Assembly: GCA_964016885.1 (NCBI GenBank)
Contig: OZ024744.1
Span: 113,021,033-113,085,032 of the forward strand
Direction of reading: 5' to 3'
Origin: Eledone cirrhosa
Taxonomy: Eukaryota > Mollusca > Cephalopoda > Octopoda > Eledonidae
Length of the DNA: 64,000 nt
The notes under the pieces were generated by a model. It was not told the DNA's origin, searched no databases, and saw only the letters and a program-made list of their open reading frames with translations. Shown here piece after piece: positions 21,958-33,272 of this stretch; positions within the stretch are counted from its first letter, which is position 1, and each line of letters begins with the position of its first letter. Made by a program: the position numbers and the translations under genes.

Positions 21958-22216
21958 CACACACTCACACACATACATACATACATACATACATACATGT
22001 GTGTGTGTGTATGTAGTAAAAAATTGGTGGATAGGAAAAAGGAAAACAGCGCGTTTTATCCTATGTATGAATATAAAATAAATAATATAATATATGTGTG
22101 TGTATATATATGTATATATTATATGTATGTATATATATATATATATATATATACATACATATAATATATATGGAGAAAGTTATAGTTCACTTGAAGCATT
22201 GTGTAATGAGGTATAA
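21485..22216. other. 3' UTR / downstream flank of Jagged
   Basis: AT-rich sequence with (AAT)n at 21546-21589 and a TA tract at 21919-21951. No reading frame of interest. The 3' end of the mRNA cannot be fixed from sequence. Confidence 0.5.
22077..22082 (+). promoter_or_regulatory. Possible polyadenylation hexamer AATAAA
   Basis: First canonical AATAAA noted about 0.6 kb after the Jagged stop; another at 22260-22265 lies inside a foldback. In DNA this AT-rich the hexamer is weak evidence. Confidence 0.25.
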
Positions 22217-22525
22217 ACGTTTGAATTTGTAAAGCCAAAACAATGCAGGTATGGACATAGAATAAAAATGTAAAAGATATTGTTGACAATTAGTCTTTTA
22301 CTTTAGATTAACCAGTGTTCTAAATACCTTGCCAAGTCATTGACTTGGCAAGGTATTTAGAACACTGGTTTAACCGCTTTACTTCCCTCCGAAGAAGAGA
22401 AAAATATCTCGAAAATTAAGGACATTTAAATAAATCTAAAGTAAAAGACTAATTGACAACAATATCTTTTGCATTTTTATTCTATGTCCATACCTGCATT
22501 GTTTTGGCTTTACAAATTCAAACGT
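22217..22525. mobile_element. Nested foldback element
   Basis: Outer arms 22217-22309 and 22433-22525 (ACGTTTGAATTTGTAAAGCC ... and its complement) enclose a second perfect hairpin at 22311-22369 (ACCAGTGTTCTAAATACCTT GCCAAGTCA and its complement). A 62-bp unpaired stretch lies only on the right side. TA tracts border both ends. Confidence 0.85.
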
Positions 22526-22829
22526 ATATATATATATATATATATATATAAAACTAACAACTAGTTATCACCCTACATGGCTGAATACAATAAATGTAAT
22601 CTGAGTTTTTCGAATATTAATAATAACATTCGAACTGCAGTTCTGTTTACATGCCAAGGCATGAGCAAGAATGAGGGGTTCGTTCTACTGACATGGCTTA
22701 TAAAAGGGGCTGGTTGTACAGTTGCAAACGAATCGAATATTATTATTAATATTCAAAAAACACAGATTACATTTATATATATATATATATACACGCATAC
22801 ATATATACATATATATGCAACACACATAT

Positions 22830-22865
<36 letters not shown>

Positions 22866-22939
22866 CCGTTGGTCAATCAATGATAAACTTTGATTGCCAG
22901 ATAAATTAACTATGGAGATATAAAAGATACAGGAGCGAA

Positions 22940-23022
22940 AAACCAATCCAAACCACACAGTGATTGTGTTCTGTTATTATTTCTGGCAATATTATTACAA
23001 CAATATGACCCTCCCCTAGTAT

Positions 23023-23032
<10 letters not shown>
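22940..23032 (+). mobile_element. Penelope-like element 3' terminal fragment
   Basis: CAATATGACCCTCCCCTAGT ATAACAATAT equals the terminal motif of the PLE tails at 2200 and 58606. It abuts a TA tract. Confidence 0.55.
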
Positions 23033-23068
<36 letters not shown>

Positions 23069-23128
23069 GGTAATGAATTCTTTTACAATGGAATTAGCTC
23101 GAAGGAGGAAAATACCCACTGAGCCGTG

Positions 23129-23263
23129 TATAAACTAATATGTATGTGATGAAACACAGATACCAACACATCTGTATATATATTGGAAAAGAAAATTTTC
23201 TTTTGCAATATATATACAGATGTGTTGGTATCTGTGTTTCATCACATACATATTAGTTTATAT
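23129..23263. mobile_element. Short foldback, about 135 bp
   Basis: TATAAACTAATATGTATGTG ... repeats as the exact complement on the other arm for more than 50 bp. The centre GAAAAGAAAATTTTCTTTTG is itself nearly palindromic, so there is almost no loop. Bounded on the right by TA repeats. Confidence 0.88.
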
Positions 23264-23751
23264 ATATATATATATACACACACACATACAACATACATAT
23301 AATAAACATGCAACACACATATCATATAACATATAACACACTCATATCACATGTACCACACATATAACACACATATCACACACATACACATAACCTGTAT
23401 TTAAAAACTTGATAAAGTTTGCCACCAAAAGTTGGTGCCGCTTGGCTGCAAACATTTTGTTATTGTTGAAAATAAAAGTTTCTTTTCTTGGTTTAGAGGA
23501 GATTGAAAAGAAGGAAAGAAAGTGCATGGCATGAAGGAGTTTTGAAGGAGTTGAGTAAGGACAACGAAGAAAGAAAGGATCACTTGTAATGTTTTTGTTT
23601 TTGCTTGTTTGTGTGTTTTTTGTTTGTCTCTATAATATCAGATGCTGCTTCCTCAAAGACAGGAGATTAATAGCAGCCTGTGTAATACACTCTCCCGACA
23701 GTTTGCATTTTTTTTAAATTTTGGTTTTGTTTTTGTTTTTTAATTATCCAT
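23264..23751. other. Unassigned AT-rich sequence
   Basis: ACACA/ATA-rich start, then about 350 bp without recognisable feature. Confidence 0.5.
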
Positions 23752-24282
23752 TGCTGTTTCTGGTCTGTCTATAGGGACCAGGCAGATCTGGAGGTGGCTG
23801 TTTCTGGTCTGTCTATAGGGACCAGGCAGATCTGGAGGTGGCTGTTTCTGGTCTGTCTATAGGGACCAGACAGATCTGGAGGTAGCTGTTTCTGGTCTGT
23901 CTATAGGGACCAGGCAGATCTGGAGGTAGCTGTTTCTGGTCTGTCTATAGGGGCCAGACAGATCTGGAGGTAGCTGTTTCTGGTCTGTCTATAGGGGCCA
24001 GGCAGATCTGGAGGTAGCTGTTTCTGGTCTGTCTATAGGGGCCAGACAGATCTGTAGGTAGCTGTTTCTGGTCTGTCTATAGGGGCCAGACAGATCTGGA
24101 GGTAGCTGTTTCTGGTCTGTCTATAGGGGCCAGGCAGATCTGGAGGTAGCTGTTTCTGGTCTGTCTATAGGGGCCAGGCAGATCTGGAGGTAGCTGTTTC
24201 TGGTCTGTCTATAGGGGCCAGGCAGATCTGGAGGTAGCTGTTTCTGGTCTGTCTATAGGGGCCAGACAGATCTGTAGGTAGC
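23752..24282. repeat. 44-bp minisatellite, 12 units
   Basis: GCTGTTTCTGGTCTGTCTAT AGGGRCCAGRCAGATCTGGAGGTA repeated 12 times at 44 bp. Inside each unit CTGGTCTGTCTATAGGGGCC AG(A/G)CAG holds short inverted repeats (CTGGTCTGT / CCAGACAG), so the unit can form a hairpin. Alternating ACCAGGC / GCCAGAC variants suggest a two-unit layer in part. Confidence 0.95.
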
Positions 24283-24420
24283 AATGTTTAAAAAAAAAAA
24301 ATTTCTTTTCATTTTTCATGTCTAATTTTTTTTTTTTTTTGAAGAAGGAAAAACAAAAACAAAAAGATAGAAGTATATAAACAACAAACAAATAATAAAA
24401 TATAAAAATTGTCTACATCA

Positions 24421-25131
24421 TCATCGTCATTGTCATCACCATCATCGCTTTCTTTATTGTTGTTTGTCATCACCAGGAGATTCATTAAACACTATCATCA
24501 TCATGGTCATCACCACCATCACCACTACCACCATCACCACAACCACTACCACCACCACCACCCAACACCACTACCACCATCACCGCCATCACCACTGCTA
24601 CCACCACCACCAACACCACCACCACCATCACTCCAACCAACCACCACCACCACAACCACCACCACCACCACCACCACCACCACCACCACAACCAACACCA
24701 TCACCATCACCACTACCACCATCACCGCCATCACCACTGCTACCACCACCACCAACACCACCACCACCATCACTCCAACCAACCACCACCACCACCACAA
24801 CCACCACCACCACCACCACCACCACCACCACCACAACCAACACCATCACCATCACCACTACCACCATCACCGCCATCACCACTGCTACCACCACCAACAC
24901 CATCACTCCAACCATCACCACCACCACAACCACCACAACCACCACCATCACCATCACCACCATCACTACAATCCTCCTCACTACCACTAATACCACCACC
25001 ACCACTCCAACCACCACCGCTGCCACCACTCCAGCCTCCGCCACCACCACCACCACCACCACTATTCCAACCACCACCACCACCACCACTATTCCAACCT
25101 CCACCACTACCACCACCACCACCACCACCAT
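24421..25131. repeat. (ACC)/(ATC) trinucleotide-rich tract with duplicated blocks
   Basis: 700 bp of CAC/ACC/ATC triplets. Blocks such as CACTACCACCATCACCGCCATC recur at 24569, 24713 and 24854, so it grew by duplication of 130-150-bp blocks as well as by slippage. Six-frame poly-Thr, -His, -Val and -Gly frames are artefacts. Confidence 0.93.
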
Positions 25132-25230
25132 CAATGGCCTGCAGTAGCATCATTGGTATATTATCATCAACAGCAGCAACAGAGCTGTTATCATCAAAAT
25201 CAAAGAAATTATTATTATTATTATTATATA

Positions 25231-25459
25231 GGGTGGTGGATTGGCAGTAATTGGTAGAGCGTCGGGCAACGTGCTTTGCGGCATAGAGTTACGTCCCTTT
25301 GCATTCTGAGTTCAAATCCCGCCGAGGTTAACTTTGCCTTTCATCGTTACGGGATTAATAAAATAAAGCACCAGTCACATATTGGGGTCGATTTAATTGA
25401 CTTCCGCTTCCCCTAAAATTGTTGGTTCTTGTCCCTAAACCAGAAACGATTGTTATTAC
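25231..25459 (+). mobile_element. Octopus tRNA-derived SINE (GGATTGGCAG type)
   Basis: GGTGGATTGGCAGTAATTGG head, B box GAGTTCAAATCCCGCC, then GTTAACTTTGCCTTTCATCG and ATAAAATAAAGCACCAGTCA, and a tail ending CCAGAAACGATTGTTATTA. Confidence 0.9.
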
Positions 25460-25461
25460 TG

Positions 25462-25556
25462 TATGTTGTCACTGCATTACCGAGCACAGTTCTGTGTCCC
25501 TGGGGTATATGCTGTGTTATGTTTTTGGTGTTGATGATTCTTAGGATAACAAATAT
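25462..25556 (-). mobile_element. Non-LTR retrotransposon 3' end fragment
   Basis: Reverse complement (ATACCCCAGGGACACAGAAC TGTGCTCGGTAATGCAGTGA) matches the 3' end of the retroelement at 30785-30845 (CACAGAGCTGTGCTCAGTGA). It abuts the SINE tail at 25459. Confidence 0.6.
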
Positions 25557-26146
25557 TTATTTCTATAATACACATACACACATACATACATACTTGTATC
25601 ATCATCATTTAATGTCTGGTTTCCCTGTTATTTATATTATGTAGATACATATACATTACAAATATATACATACAGTAGTGTTTAACCCTTTATTATTTAC
25701 ATTACTCTATATTTACTATTCTATTTTCACAGTAAAGGCTTTATCTTACATAATTATCTCACATAATATCGAAGCTATGAGATTTTGATGTTATTTATTT
25801 TGAGAACAACACCTTAACATCAGTATGAGTGGCCAGTTACAGCCAGTTTGAACAAAAAGAGGTGAGAGAATTCTGGCTGGATACGGCCAGTTTAAATGCT
25901 AAAGGTTTGAAAAACAAACACACACATAGCAAGGGTACATATGTACAGTTATATACAAAAACCAGTAATTTGGCAACATCACTACTCCAATGATAGAAGC
26001 CTGGATGGTGTGAAGGAGTGTTCTCTGGTGTGTGGGAGAGCAGGTGCTGGCAGTCTGCCTCGTAGTCCCGGCAAAGGTCAAAATGGAGAAAGCATTAACC
26101 CTGAAGCTGGCAGGGAGATGTATTTGAATAGCCATGCAGACATTAC
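25557..26146. other. Unassigned sequence before the second 120-bp array
   Basis: AT-rich with ACACATACA repeats. 25985-26146 (GGAGTGTTCTCTGGTGTGTG...) is higher in GC and leads into the array; no domain recognised. Confidence 0.5.
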
Positions 26147-28550
26147 TCCTGTAGGTAGCCAACACCACCCCAGTAGCAGTGAGTAGGGAGGTGGTCTGGA
26201 GACCAAGAACACCAGAAGTCTCTACTGTTATAGGTTTAACAAGACAGTCCACTTCATGTGGCTCACTCCTGTAGGTAGCCAACACCACCCCAGTAGCAGT
26301 GAGTAGGGAGGTGGTCTGGAGACCAAGAACACCAGAAGTCTCTACTGTTACAGGTTTAATAAGACAGTCCACTTCATGTGGCTCACTCCTGTAGGTAGCC
26401 AACACCACCCCAGTAGCAGTGAGTAGGGAGGTGGTCTGGAGACCAAGAACACCAGAAGTCTCCACTGTTACAGGTTTAACAAGACAGTCCACTTCATGTG
26501 ACTTACTCCTGTAGGTAGCCAACACCACCCCAGTAGCAGTGAGTAGGGAGGTGGTCTGGAGACCAAGAACACCAGAAGTCTCCACTGTTACAGGTTTAAC
26601 AAGACAGTCCACTTCATGTGGCTCACTCCTGTAGGTAGCCAACACCACCCCAGTAACAGTGAGTAGGGAGGTGGTCTGGAGACCAAGAACACCAGAAGTC
26701 TCCACTGTTACAGGTTTAACAAGACAGTCCACTTCATGTGACTCACTCCTGTAGGTAGCCAACACCACCCCAGTAGCAGTGAGTAGGGAGGTGGTCTGGA
26801 GACCAAGAACACCAGAAGTCTCCACTGTTACAGGTTTAACAAGACAGTCCACTTCATGTGACTCACTCCTGTAGGTAGCCAACACCACCCCAGTAGCAGT
26901 GAGTAGGGAGGTGGTCTGGAGACCAAGAACACCAGAAGTCTCTACTGTTACAGGTTTAACAAGACAGTCCACTTCATGTGGCTCACTCCTGTAGGTAGCC
27001 AACACCACCCCAGTAACAGTGAGTAGGGAGGTGGTCTGGAGACCAAGAACACCAGAAGTCTCCACTGTTACAGGTTTAACAAGACAGTCCACTTCATGTG
27101 ACTCACTCCTGTAGGTAGCCAACACCACCCCAGTAGCAGTGAGTGGGGAGGTGGTCTGGAGAACAAGAACACCAGAAGTCTCTACTGTTACAGGTTTAAC
27201 AAGACAGTCCACTTCATGTGGCTCACTCCTGTAGGTAGCCAACACCACCCCAGTAGCAGTGAGTAGGGAGGTGGTCTGGAGACCAAGAACACCAGAAGTC
27301 TCCACTGTTACAGGTTTAACAAGACAGTCCACTTCATGTGACTCACTCCTGTAGGTAGCCAACACCACCCCAGTAGCAGTGAGTAGGGAGGTGGTCTGGA
27401 GACCAAGAACACCAGAAGTCTCCACTGTTACAGGTTTAACAAGACAGTCCACTTCATGTGACTCACTCCTGTAGGTAGCCAACACCACCCCAGTAGCAGT
27501 GAGTAGGGAGGTGGTCTGGAGACCAAGAACACCAGAAGTCTCCACTGTTAGAGGTTTAACAAGACAGTCCACTTCATGTGGCTCACTCCTGTAGGTAGCC
27601 AACACCACCCCAGTAACAGTGAGTAGGGAGGTGGTCTGGAGACCAAGAACACCAGAAGTCTCCACTGTTACAGGTTTAACAAGACAGTCCACTTCATGTG
27701 ACTCACTCCTGTAGGTAGCCAACACCACCCCAGTAGCAGTGAGTGGGGAGGTGGTCTGGAGAACAAGAACACCAGAAGTCTCTACTGTTACAGGTTTAAC
27801 AAGACAGTCCACTTCATGTGACTCACTCCTGTAGGTAGCCAACACCACCCCAGTAGCAGTGAGTAGGGAGGTGGTCTGGAGACCAAGAACACCAGAAGTC
27901 TCCACTGTTACAGGTTTAACAAGACAGTCCACTTCATGTGACTCACTCCTGTAGGTAGCCAACACCACCCCAGTAGCAGTGAGTAGGGAGGTGGTCTGGA
28001 GACCAAGAACACCAGAAGTCTCTACTGTTACAGGTTTAACAAGACAGTCCACTTCATGTGGCTCACTCCTGTAGGTAGCCAACACCACCCCAGTAGCAGT
28101 GAGTAGGGAGGTGGTCTGGAGACCAAGAACACCAGAAGTCTCCACTGTTACAGGTTTAACAAGACAGTCCACTTCATGTGGCTCACTCCTGTAGGTAGCC
28201 AACACCACCCCAGTAGCAGTGAGTAGGGAGGTGGTCTGGAGACCAAGAACACCAGAAGTCTCCACTGTTACAGGTTTAACAAGACAGTCCACTTCATGTG
28301 GCTCACTCCTGTAGGTAGCCAACACCACCCCAGTAACAGTGAGTAGGGAGGTGGTCTAGAGACCAAGAACACTAGAAGTCTCTACTGTTACAGGTTTAAC
28401 AAGACAGTACACTTCATGTGGACTGTCTTGTTAAACCTGTAACAGTAGAGATTTCTGTAGGTAGCCAACACCACCCTAATAGCAGTGAGTAGGGAGATGG
28501 TCTGGAGACCAAGAACTTCAGAAGTCTCCACTGTTACAGGTTTGATCACA
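26147..28550. repeat. 120-bp minisatellite, copy B (about 20 units)
   Basis: Same unit and orientation as 2272-4628. All units keep the minus-strand frame open, giving an 809-codon frame (unit motif [15 protein letters not shown]...). Variants repeat at 600-bp distance: GTAACAGTG units near 27014 and 27614, each followed by a GAGTGGGGAGG/GAGAACAAG unit (27144, 27744). This shows a five-unit higher-order block. The right flank GATCACAAACCTACCAGC resembles the right flank of copy A. Confidence 0.95.
28381..28449. repeat. 28-bp perfect palindrome at the array end
   Basis: 28381-28408 and 28422-28449 are exact reverse complements (TCTACTGTTACAGGTTTAAC AAGACAGT) around a 13-base loop. The last unit of the 120-bp array is thus inverted against the preceding one. 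Confidence 0.95.
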
Positions 28551-28570
28551 AACCTACCAGCAAGAACCAC

Positions 28571-28889
28571 AAATAATTTGTTATTTTAACGTTGGCACAA
28601 AACACAGTGAATTAAAGCCACTAGAGACCTAAATTAGTCCCTATTTTATCCTCAATGTATTAGAGACCAATATTAAGTGCAATGGGATTTGAAGATGTGA
28701 AAGTAATATAACCCAAAAGTAATTTTTGTTCGATGCTCTACTGATTTTATTTTAGCCGTTTCATTCCTTTTATTGATGATGATAATAATAATAATAATAA
28801 TTTTTTATTAGCAACAAGGGTCCATGAATTCAGGGAGATTACAAAAATAAAGTACATAGGAAATCAATGAAATAGACAGATAATAATAA
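28571..28889. other. Unassigned AT-rich sequence
   Basis: Contains an (ATA)n tract near 28785. No gene or repeat family recognised. Confidence 0.5.
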
Positions 28890-29330
28890 TTGTTTCTAGA
28901 TACCCAGCTCTAGCTAAAAAGGAATATATCAACAGGCATGATATAGTTGGGACCTTCATACACTGGAAGTTATGCCAGCATTATGAAATACCAACAGATA
29001 AAAGATGGTACACACACCAGAAAAAGTGTCAGAGCAACCATTCTCTGGGATATGTCAATATACACAGACAGCGAGATCAAGGCCAACTGACCAGATATAG
29101 TCAAAGACCACAAAGGAAAAAATGCCTTCTAATAGATGTATCTATTCTCACAGACGACAATATATCTTCCAAGGAAATAGAGGAACTCTCCAAATATAAA
29201 GATCTAGAGGTAGAAATAACTTGAATGTGGAAAATGAAAACAAACAATACCTATAATAATAGGTGCTCTAGGAATGATAAAACACAGACAAATAAATAGC
29301 CAAACCCCAGGACTTACAAATATATACAGC
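28890..29330 (+). pseudogene. Non-LTR retrotransposon ORF, C-terminal region
   Basis: Plus-strand frames read EYINRHDIVGTFIHWKLCQH Y, then (shifted) WDMSIYTDSEIKAN, KCLLIDVSILTDDNISSKEI, KYKDLEVEIT and later IQNIALLGTVYIL. This is the conserved region after reverse transcriptase in many invertebrate type-1 (R2/CR1-like) elements, which end in a (I/M)-Q-x-I-A-L-L-G-T-A-H motif. It has a frameshift and stops, so it is dead. The continuation is interrupted by the 74-bp array and resumes at 30735-30860. Confidence 0.75.
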
Positions 29331-30735
29331 ATACAAAATATAGCACTACTAGGTACTGTATATATATTATATAGAGTACTACAGGACTTACAAATATATA
29401 CAACATACAAAAGATAGCACTACTAGGTACTGTGTATATATTATATAGAGTACCACAGGACTTACAAATATATACAACATACAAAAGATAGCACTACTAG
29501 GCACTGTGTATATATTATATAGCGTACCACCGGACTTACAAATATATACAATATACAAAAGATAGCACTACTAGGTACTGTATATATATTATATAGAGTA
29601 CCACAGGACTTACAAATATATACAGCATACAAAAGATAGCACTGCTAGGTACTGTATATATATTATATAGAGTACCACAGGACTTACAAATATATACAGC
29701 ATACAAAAGATAGCACTACTAGGTACTGTATATATATTATATAGAGTACCACAGGACTTACAAATATATACAGCATACAAAAGATAGCACTACTAGGCAC
29801 TGTATATATTATATAGAGTACCACAGGACTTACAAATATATACAGCATACAAAAGATAGTACTACTAGGTACTGTATATATATTATATAGAGTACCACAG
29901 TACTTACAAATATATACAACATACAAAAGATAGCACTACTAGGCACTGTATATATATTATATAGAGTACCACAGTACTTACAAATATATACAATATACAA
30001 AAGATAGCACTACTAGGCACTGTATATATATTATATAGAGTACCACAGGACTTACAAATATATACAACATACAAAAGATAACACTACTAGGTACTGTATA
30101 TATATTATATAGAGTACCACAGGACTTACAAATATATACAGCATACAAAAGATAGCACTGCTAGGCACTGTATATATATTATATAGAGTACCACAGTACT
30201 TACAAATATATACAACATACAAAAGATAGCACTACTAGTTACTGTATATATATTATATAGGGTACCACAGGACTTACAAATATATACAACATACAAAAGA
30301 TAGCACTACTAGGTACTGAATATATATTATATAGAGCACCACAGGACTTACAGCATACAGAAGATAGCACTACTAGGTACTGTATATATATATATAGAGT
30401 ACCACAGGACTTACAAATATATACAGCATACAAAAGATAGCACTACTAGGTACTGTATATATATTATATAGAGCACCACAGGACTTACAGCATACAGAAG
30501 ATAGCACTACTAGGTACTGTATATATATATATATAGAGTACCACAGGACTTACAAATATATACAACATACAAAAGATAGCACTACTAGGTACTGTATATA
30601 TATATTATATAGAGTACCACAGGACTTGCAAATATATACAACATACAAAAGATAGCACTACTAGGCACTGTATATATATTATATAGAGTACCACAGTACT
30701 TACAAATATATACAACATACAAAAGATAGCACTGT
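29303..30735. repeat. 74-bp minisatellite grown inside a retrotransposon ORF end
   Basis: About 19 units of AGGACTTACAAATATATACA ... AAAGATAGCACTACTAGGTA CTGTATATATATTATATAGAGTACCAC, with a few shortened units at 30340-30530. The first unit is in frame with the retroelement (GLTNIY...IQNIALLGTVYIL), and the last unit runs into TVHILQKVLSI and the element's 3' UTR. Confidence 0.9.
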
Positions 30736-30900
30736 ACACATATTACAAAAAGTATTATCAATACAATAGAAACAATATCAGAAAAAACTACACTGCACAT
30801 ACCCAAGGTACACAGAGCTGTGCTCAGTGAAGCAGTAATGACGTGCAACAAAAATAACGGTAATAATAATAATAATAACAGTAATAATTTCTTATTTGCA
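30736..30900 (+). mobile_element. Non-LTR retrotransposon 3' end
   Basis: CACATATTACAAAAAGTATT ATC then CACAGAGCTGTGCTCAGTGA and a (TAA)n-type tail. It continues the element broken by the 74-bp array. Confidence 0.65.
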
Positions 30901-30960
30901 TTGAATTTTTAGATTTTTCATAAATGAACTGATGGGATGCTGTTGAGTACATTCTCAATA

Positions 30961-31492
30961 ACGAGTGGTATTACTGTTATACTAAGTCAACCATCCAGTG
31001 GTATTACTGTTATACTAAGTCAACCAACCAGTGGTATTACTGTTATACTAAGTCAACCAACCAGTGGTATTACTGTTATACTAAGTCAACCATCCAGTGT
31101 ATTACTGTTATACTAAGTCAACCAACCAGTGGTATTACTGTTATACTAAGTCAACCAACCAGTGGTATTACTGTTATACTAAGTCAACCATCCAGTGGTA
31201 TTACTGTTATACTAAGTCAACCAACCAGTGGTATTACTGTTATACTAAGTCAACCAACCAGTGGTATTACTGTTATACTAAGTCAACCATCCAGTGGTAT
31301 TACTGTTATACTAAGTCAACCATCCAGTGGTATTACTGTTATACTAAGTCAACCATCCAGTGGTATTACTGTTATACTAAGTCAACCAACCAGTGGTATT
31401 ACTGTTATACTAAGTCAACCAACCAGTGGTATTACTGTTATACTAAGTCAACCATCCAGTGGTATTACTGTTATACTAAGTCAACCATCCAA
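30961..31492. repeat. 33-bp minisatellite (16 units)
   Basis: CAGTGGTATTACTGTTATAC TAAGTCAACCAAC at 33 bp, with two interspersed variants (CAACCAAC / CAACCATC). The plus-strand QWYYCYTKST frame is an artefact; one unit lacks a base near 31099. Confidence 0.95.
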
Positions 31493-31740
31493 CAACAGAT
31501 TAGGTTTGTTTGGCTTCCACACAGTTTCTGCCTACCAGATCCACTGTGAAGACTTAGAATAACATGACACTATAGCAGAAGTTACTTGCTTCATGTATGA
31601 ATGTGATATTGGGTGAGAAGGAATAGTCTTAACCACACAGCAATGCTTGCATCTCTTTGGGATTTCATTTTTAATGTTTACACTTTTTCCTAAACATATC
31701 TTTTTTTTAAATCAGATTATTATTATTGTTACCGTTAACA

Positions 31741-31930
31741 ATGATAATAATAATTGTTTCTACTTTAGGCACAAGGCCAGCAAATTACCCAGTGCATTAC
31801 TGGTACTTTATTTTATCGACCCCGTAAGGATGAAAGGCAAAGTTAACCTCAGCGGGATTTGAACTCAAATCGTAAAGAGACGTAACTCTATGCTGGAAAG
31901 CAGGGCGTCCGACCCTCTACCGATACTGCC
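31741..31930 (-). mobile_element. Octopus tRNA-derived SINE, minus orientation
   Basis: Reverse complement of the GGCAGTATCGGTAGAGGGTC ... GATAAAATAAAGTACCAGTA type with the GGCCTTGTGCCTAAAGTAGA tail. 31950-32009 is a second, tail-only copy in the same orientation, and 32025-32050 a head-only piece. Confidence 0.88.
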
Positions 31931-32074
31931 AAAATAATAATGATAATAATAATTGTTTCTACTTTAGGCACAAGGCCAGCAATTACCCAGTACATTACTG
32001 GTACTTTAATAATAGTAATAGTAAAGCAGTGGATTGGCAAAATCAATTTGAACCTTTTTTTTTTTAATTATTAC

Positions 32075-32305
32075 GTGGATTGGCAGTATCGGTAGAGGGT
32101 CGGACGCCATGCTTTGCAGCATAGAGTTACGGCCCTTTACGGTCTGAGTTCAAATCCCACCTAGTTAACTTTGCCTTTCATCCTTACGGGGGGTCGATAA
32201 AATAAAGTACCAGTAATGTACTGGGGTTGATTTAATCGACTTTTCCCCTCCCCCTAAAATTATTGGCCTTGTGCCTAAATCAGAAACCATTATTATTATT
32301 ATTAC
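32075..32305 (+). mobile_element. Octopus tRNA-derived SINE
   Basis: Full-length type: GTGGATTGGCAGTATCGGTA, B box GAGTTCAAATCCCACC, AATAAAGTACCAGTAATGTA, tail CCTAAATCAGAAACCATTAT TATT. Confidence 0.92.
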
Positions 32306-32734
32306 AGTTCACTTTTATTAGGGGATAAGGTATTGTTTTGTTTGTATTACAAAAGAATCCAAAACAGACTTACTGACCTCGACTCCCCACCCCAACCTAT
32401 CTCTCTCTCCCTGCTAAACTGAATAATAATAATGCTTTCTTTATTTATGATAATAATAATAATGAGAGCAATTATAATTACTATAGTAATTTTCTAATTT
32501 ATTTTCAATGAATATATGCCACAAGATGTATTATCTGCCACCCACTACCATCACCACCCCACCATTATTACCTTGTCATCTCCATTATTATCTCATAATA
32601 CCCTCTCATTTCACATTTTTCATATCATCATCTTAATTTTTAAAATTATATCTTTTTTCATATTTTAATGATTTGAAACTAGCGCAATACATGTTTTTAT
32701 GCATGAATCATAATATATATATATATATGATGAT
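32306..32734. other. Unassigned AT-rich sequence
   Basis: (TAA)n tracts and CACC-rich 32537-32575; no gene recognised. Confidence 0.5.
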
Positions 32735-33090
32735 GATGACCATCATCATTGTTTAACGTCCACTAGCAAGGGTTGGACAAGCCTACATAGACCAAGTCAG
32801 TACCAAAGTGAGGTTACTGATCTCCCAGACAGGCCAGAGATCTGTTGTCTCACTTATGTATTATTTCACATTCTACTGAGTGCACAGAAGAGGATCTTTG
32901 ATACAACTGAGGGCTGCTCCCAAACCCTTTGTTTAGAAAGTTGAAAGTTTTCTATGGTTGGATGCCCTTCCTATCACCAATGACTTTAGAATGAACTGGG
33001 TGTTTTTTATCATGTAGATCACCAACACTAGGGTGGTTGTCATATCTTTGACACAACTGAGGGCTGCTCCCAAACCCTTTCTCTGGCAGG
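32735..33090. mobile_element. Dispersed 'GTTTAACGTCC ... GGATGCCCTTCC' repeat
   Basis: CATCATTGTTTAACGTCCAC, CTATGGTTGGATGCCCTTCC and ATGAACTGGGTGTTTTTTAT. An internal piece (GACACAACTGAGGGCTGCTC CCAAACCCTTT) occurs twice, at 32900 and 33050. Confidence 0.7.
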
Positions 33091-33272
33091 CTTTCTATAT
33101 ATGTGTGTGTGTGTGTGTGGTCATCACCTATGCTAGCTACATCATGTTTATGTAATTATTTACATAATTGACAGTACAGTCAACTGTAGTAATTGGTGAT
33201 ACCTACACAAGTGGTGAAGGACCATTGTCAGACCACATCTTCCTCACACTATTAACAAAAGCCATTATTATT

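Noticed and set aside
23752..24282. CRISPR-like regular repeats
   Set aside because: Units are directly contiguous without unique spacers, and the context is eukaryotic; the same holds for the 33-, 52-, 65-, 74- and 120-bp arrays.
24409..25147. His/Thr/Val/Gly-rich frames on both strands
   Set aside because: Trinucleotide tract open in nearly all frames; no non-repetitive protein sequence.
25231..25330. Functional tRNA gene
   Set aside because: The A/B-box-like head belongs to the tRNA-derived SINE; it is followed by the SINE body and lacks a clean cloverleaf end.
25899..28328. 809-codon minus-strand open frame
   Set aside because: It is the 120-bp minisatellite read in one frame (120 is divisible by 3). 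The sister array carries stops and a one-base deletion, and changes between units are often nonsynonymous.
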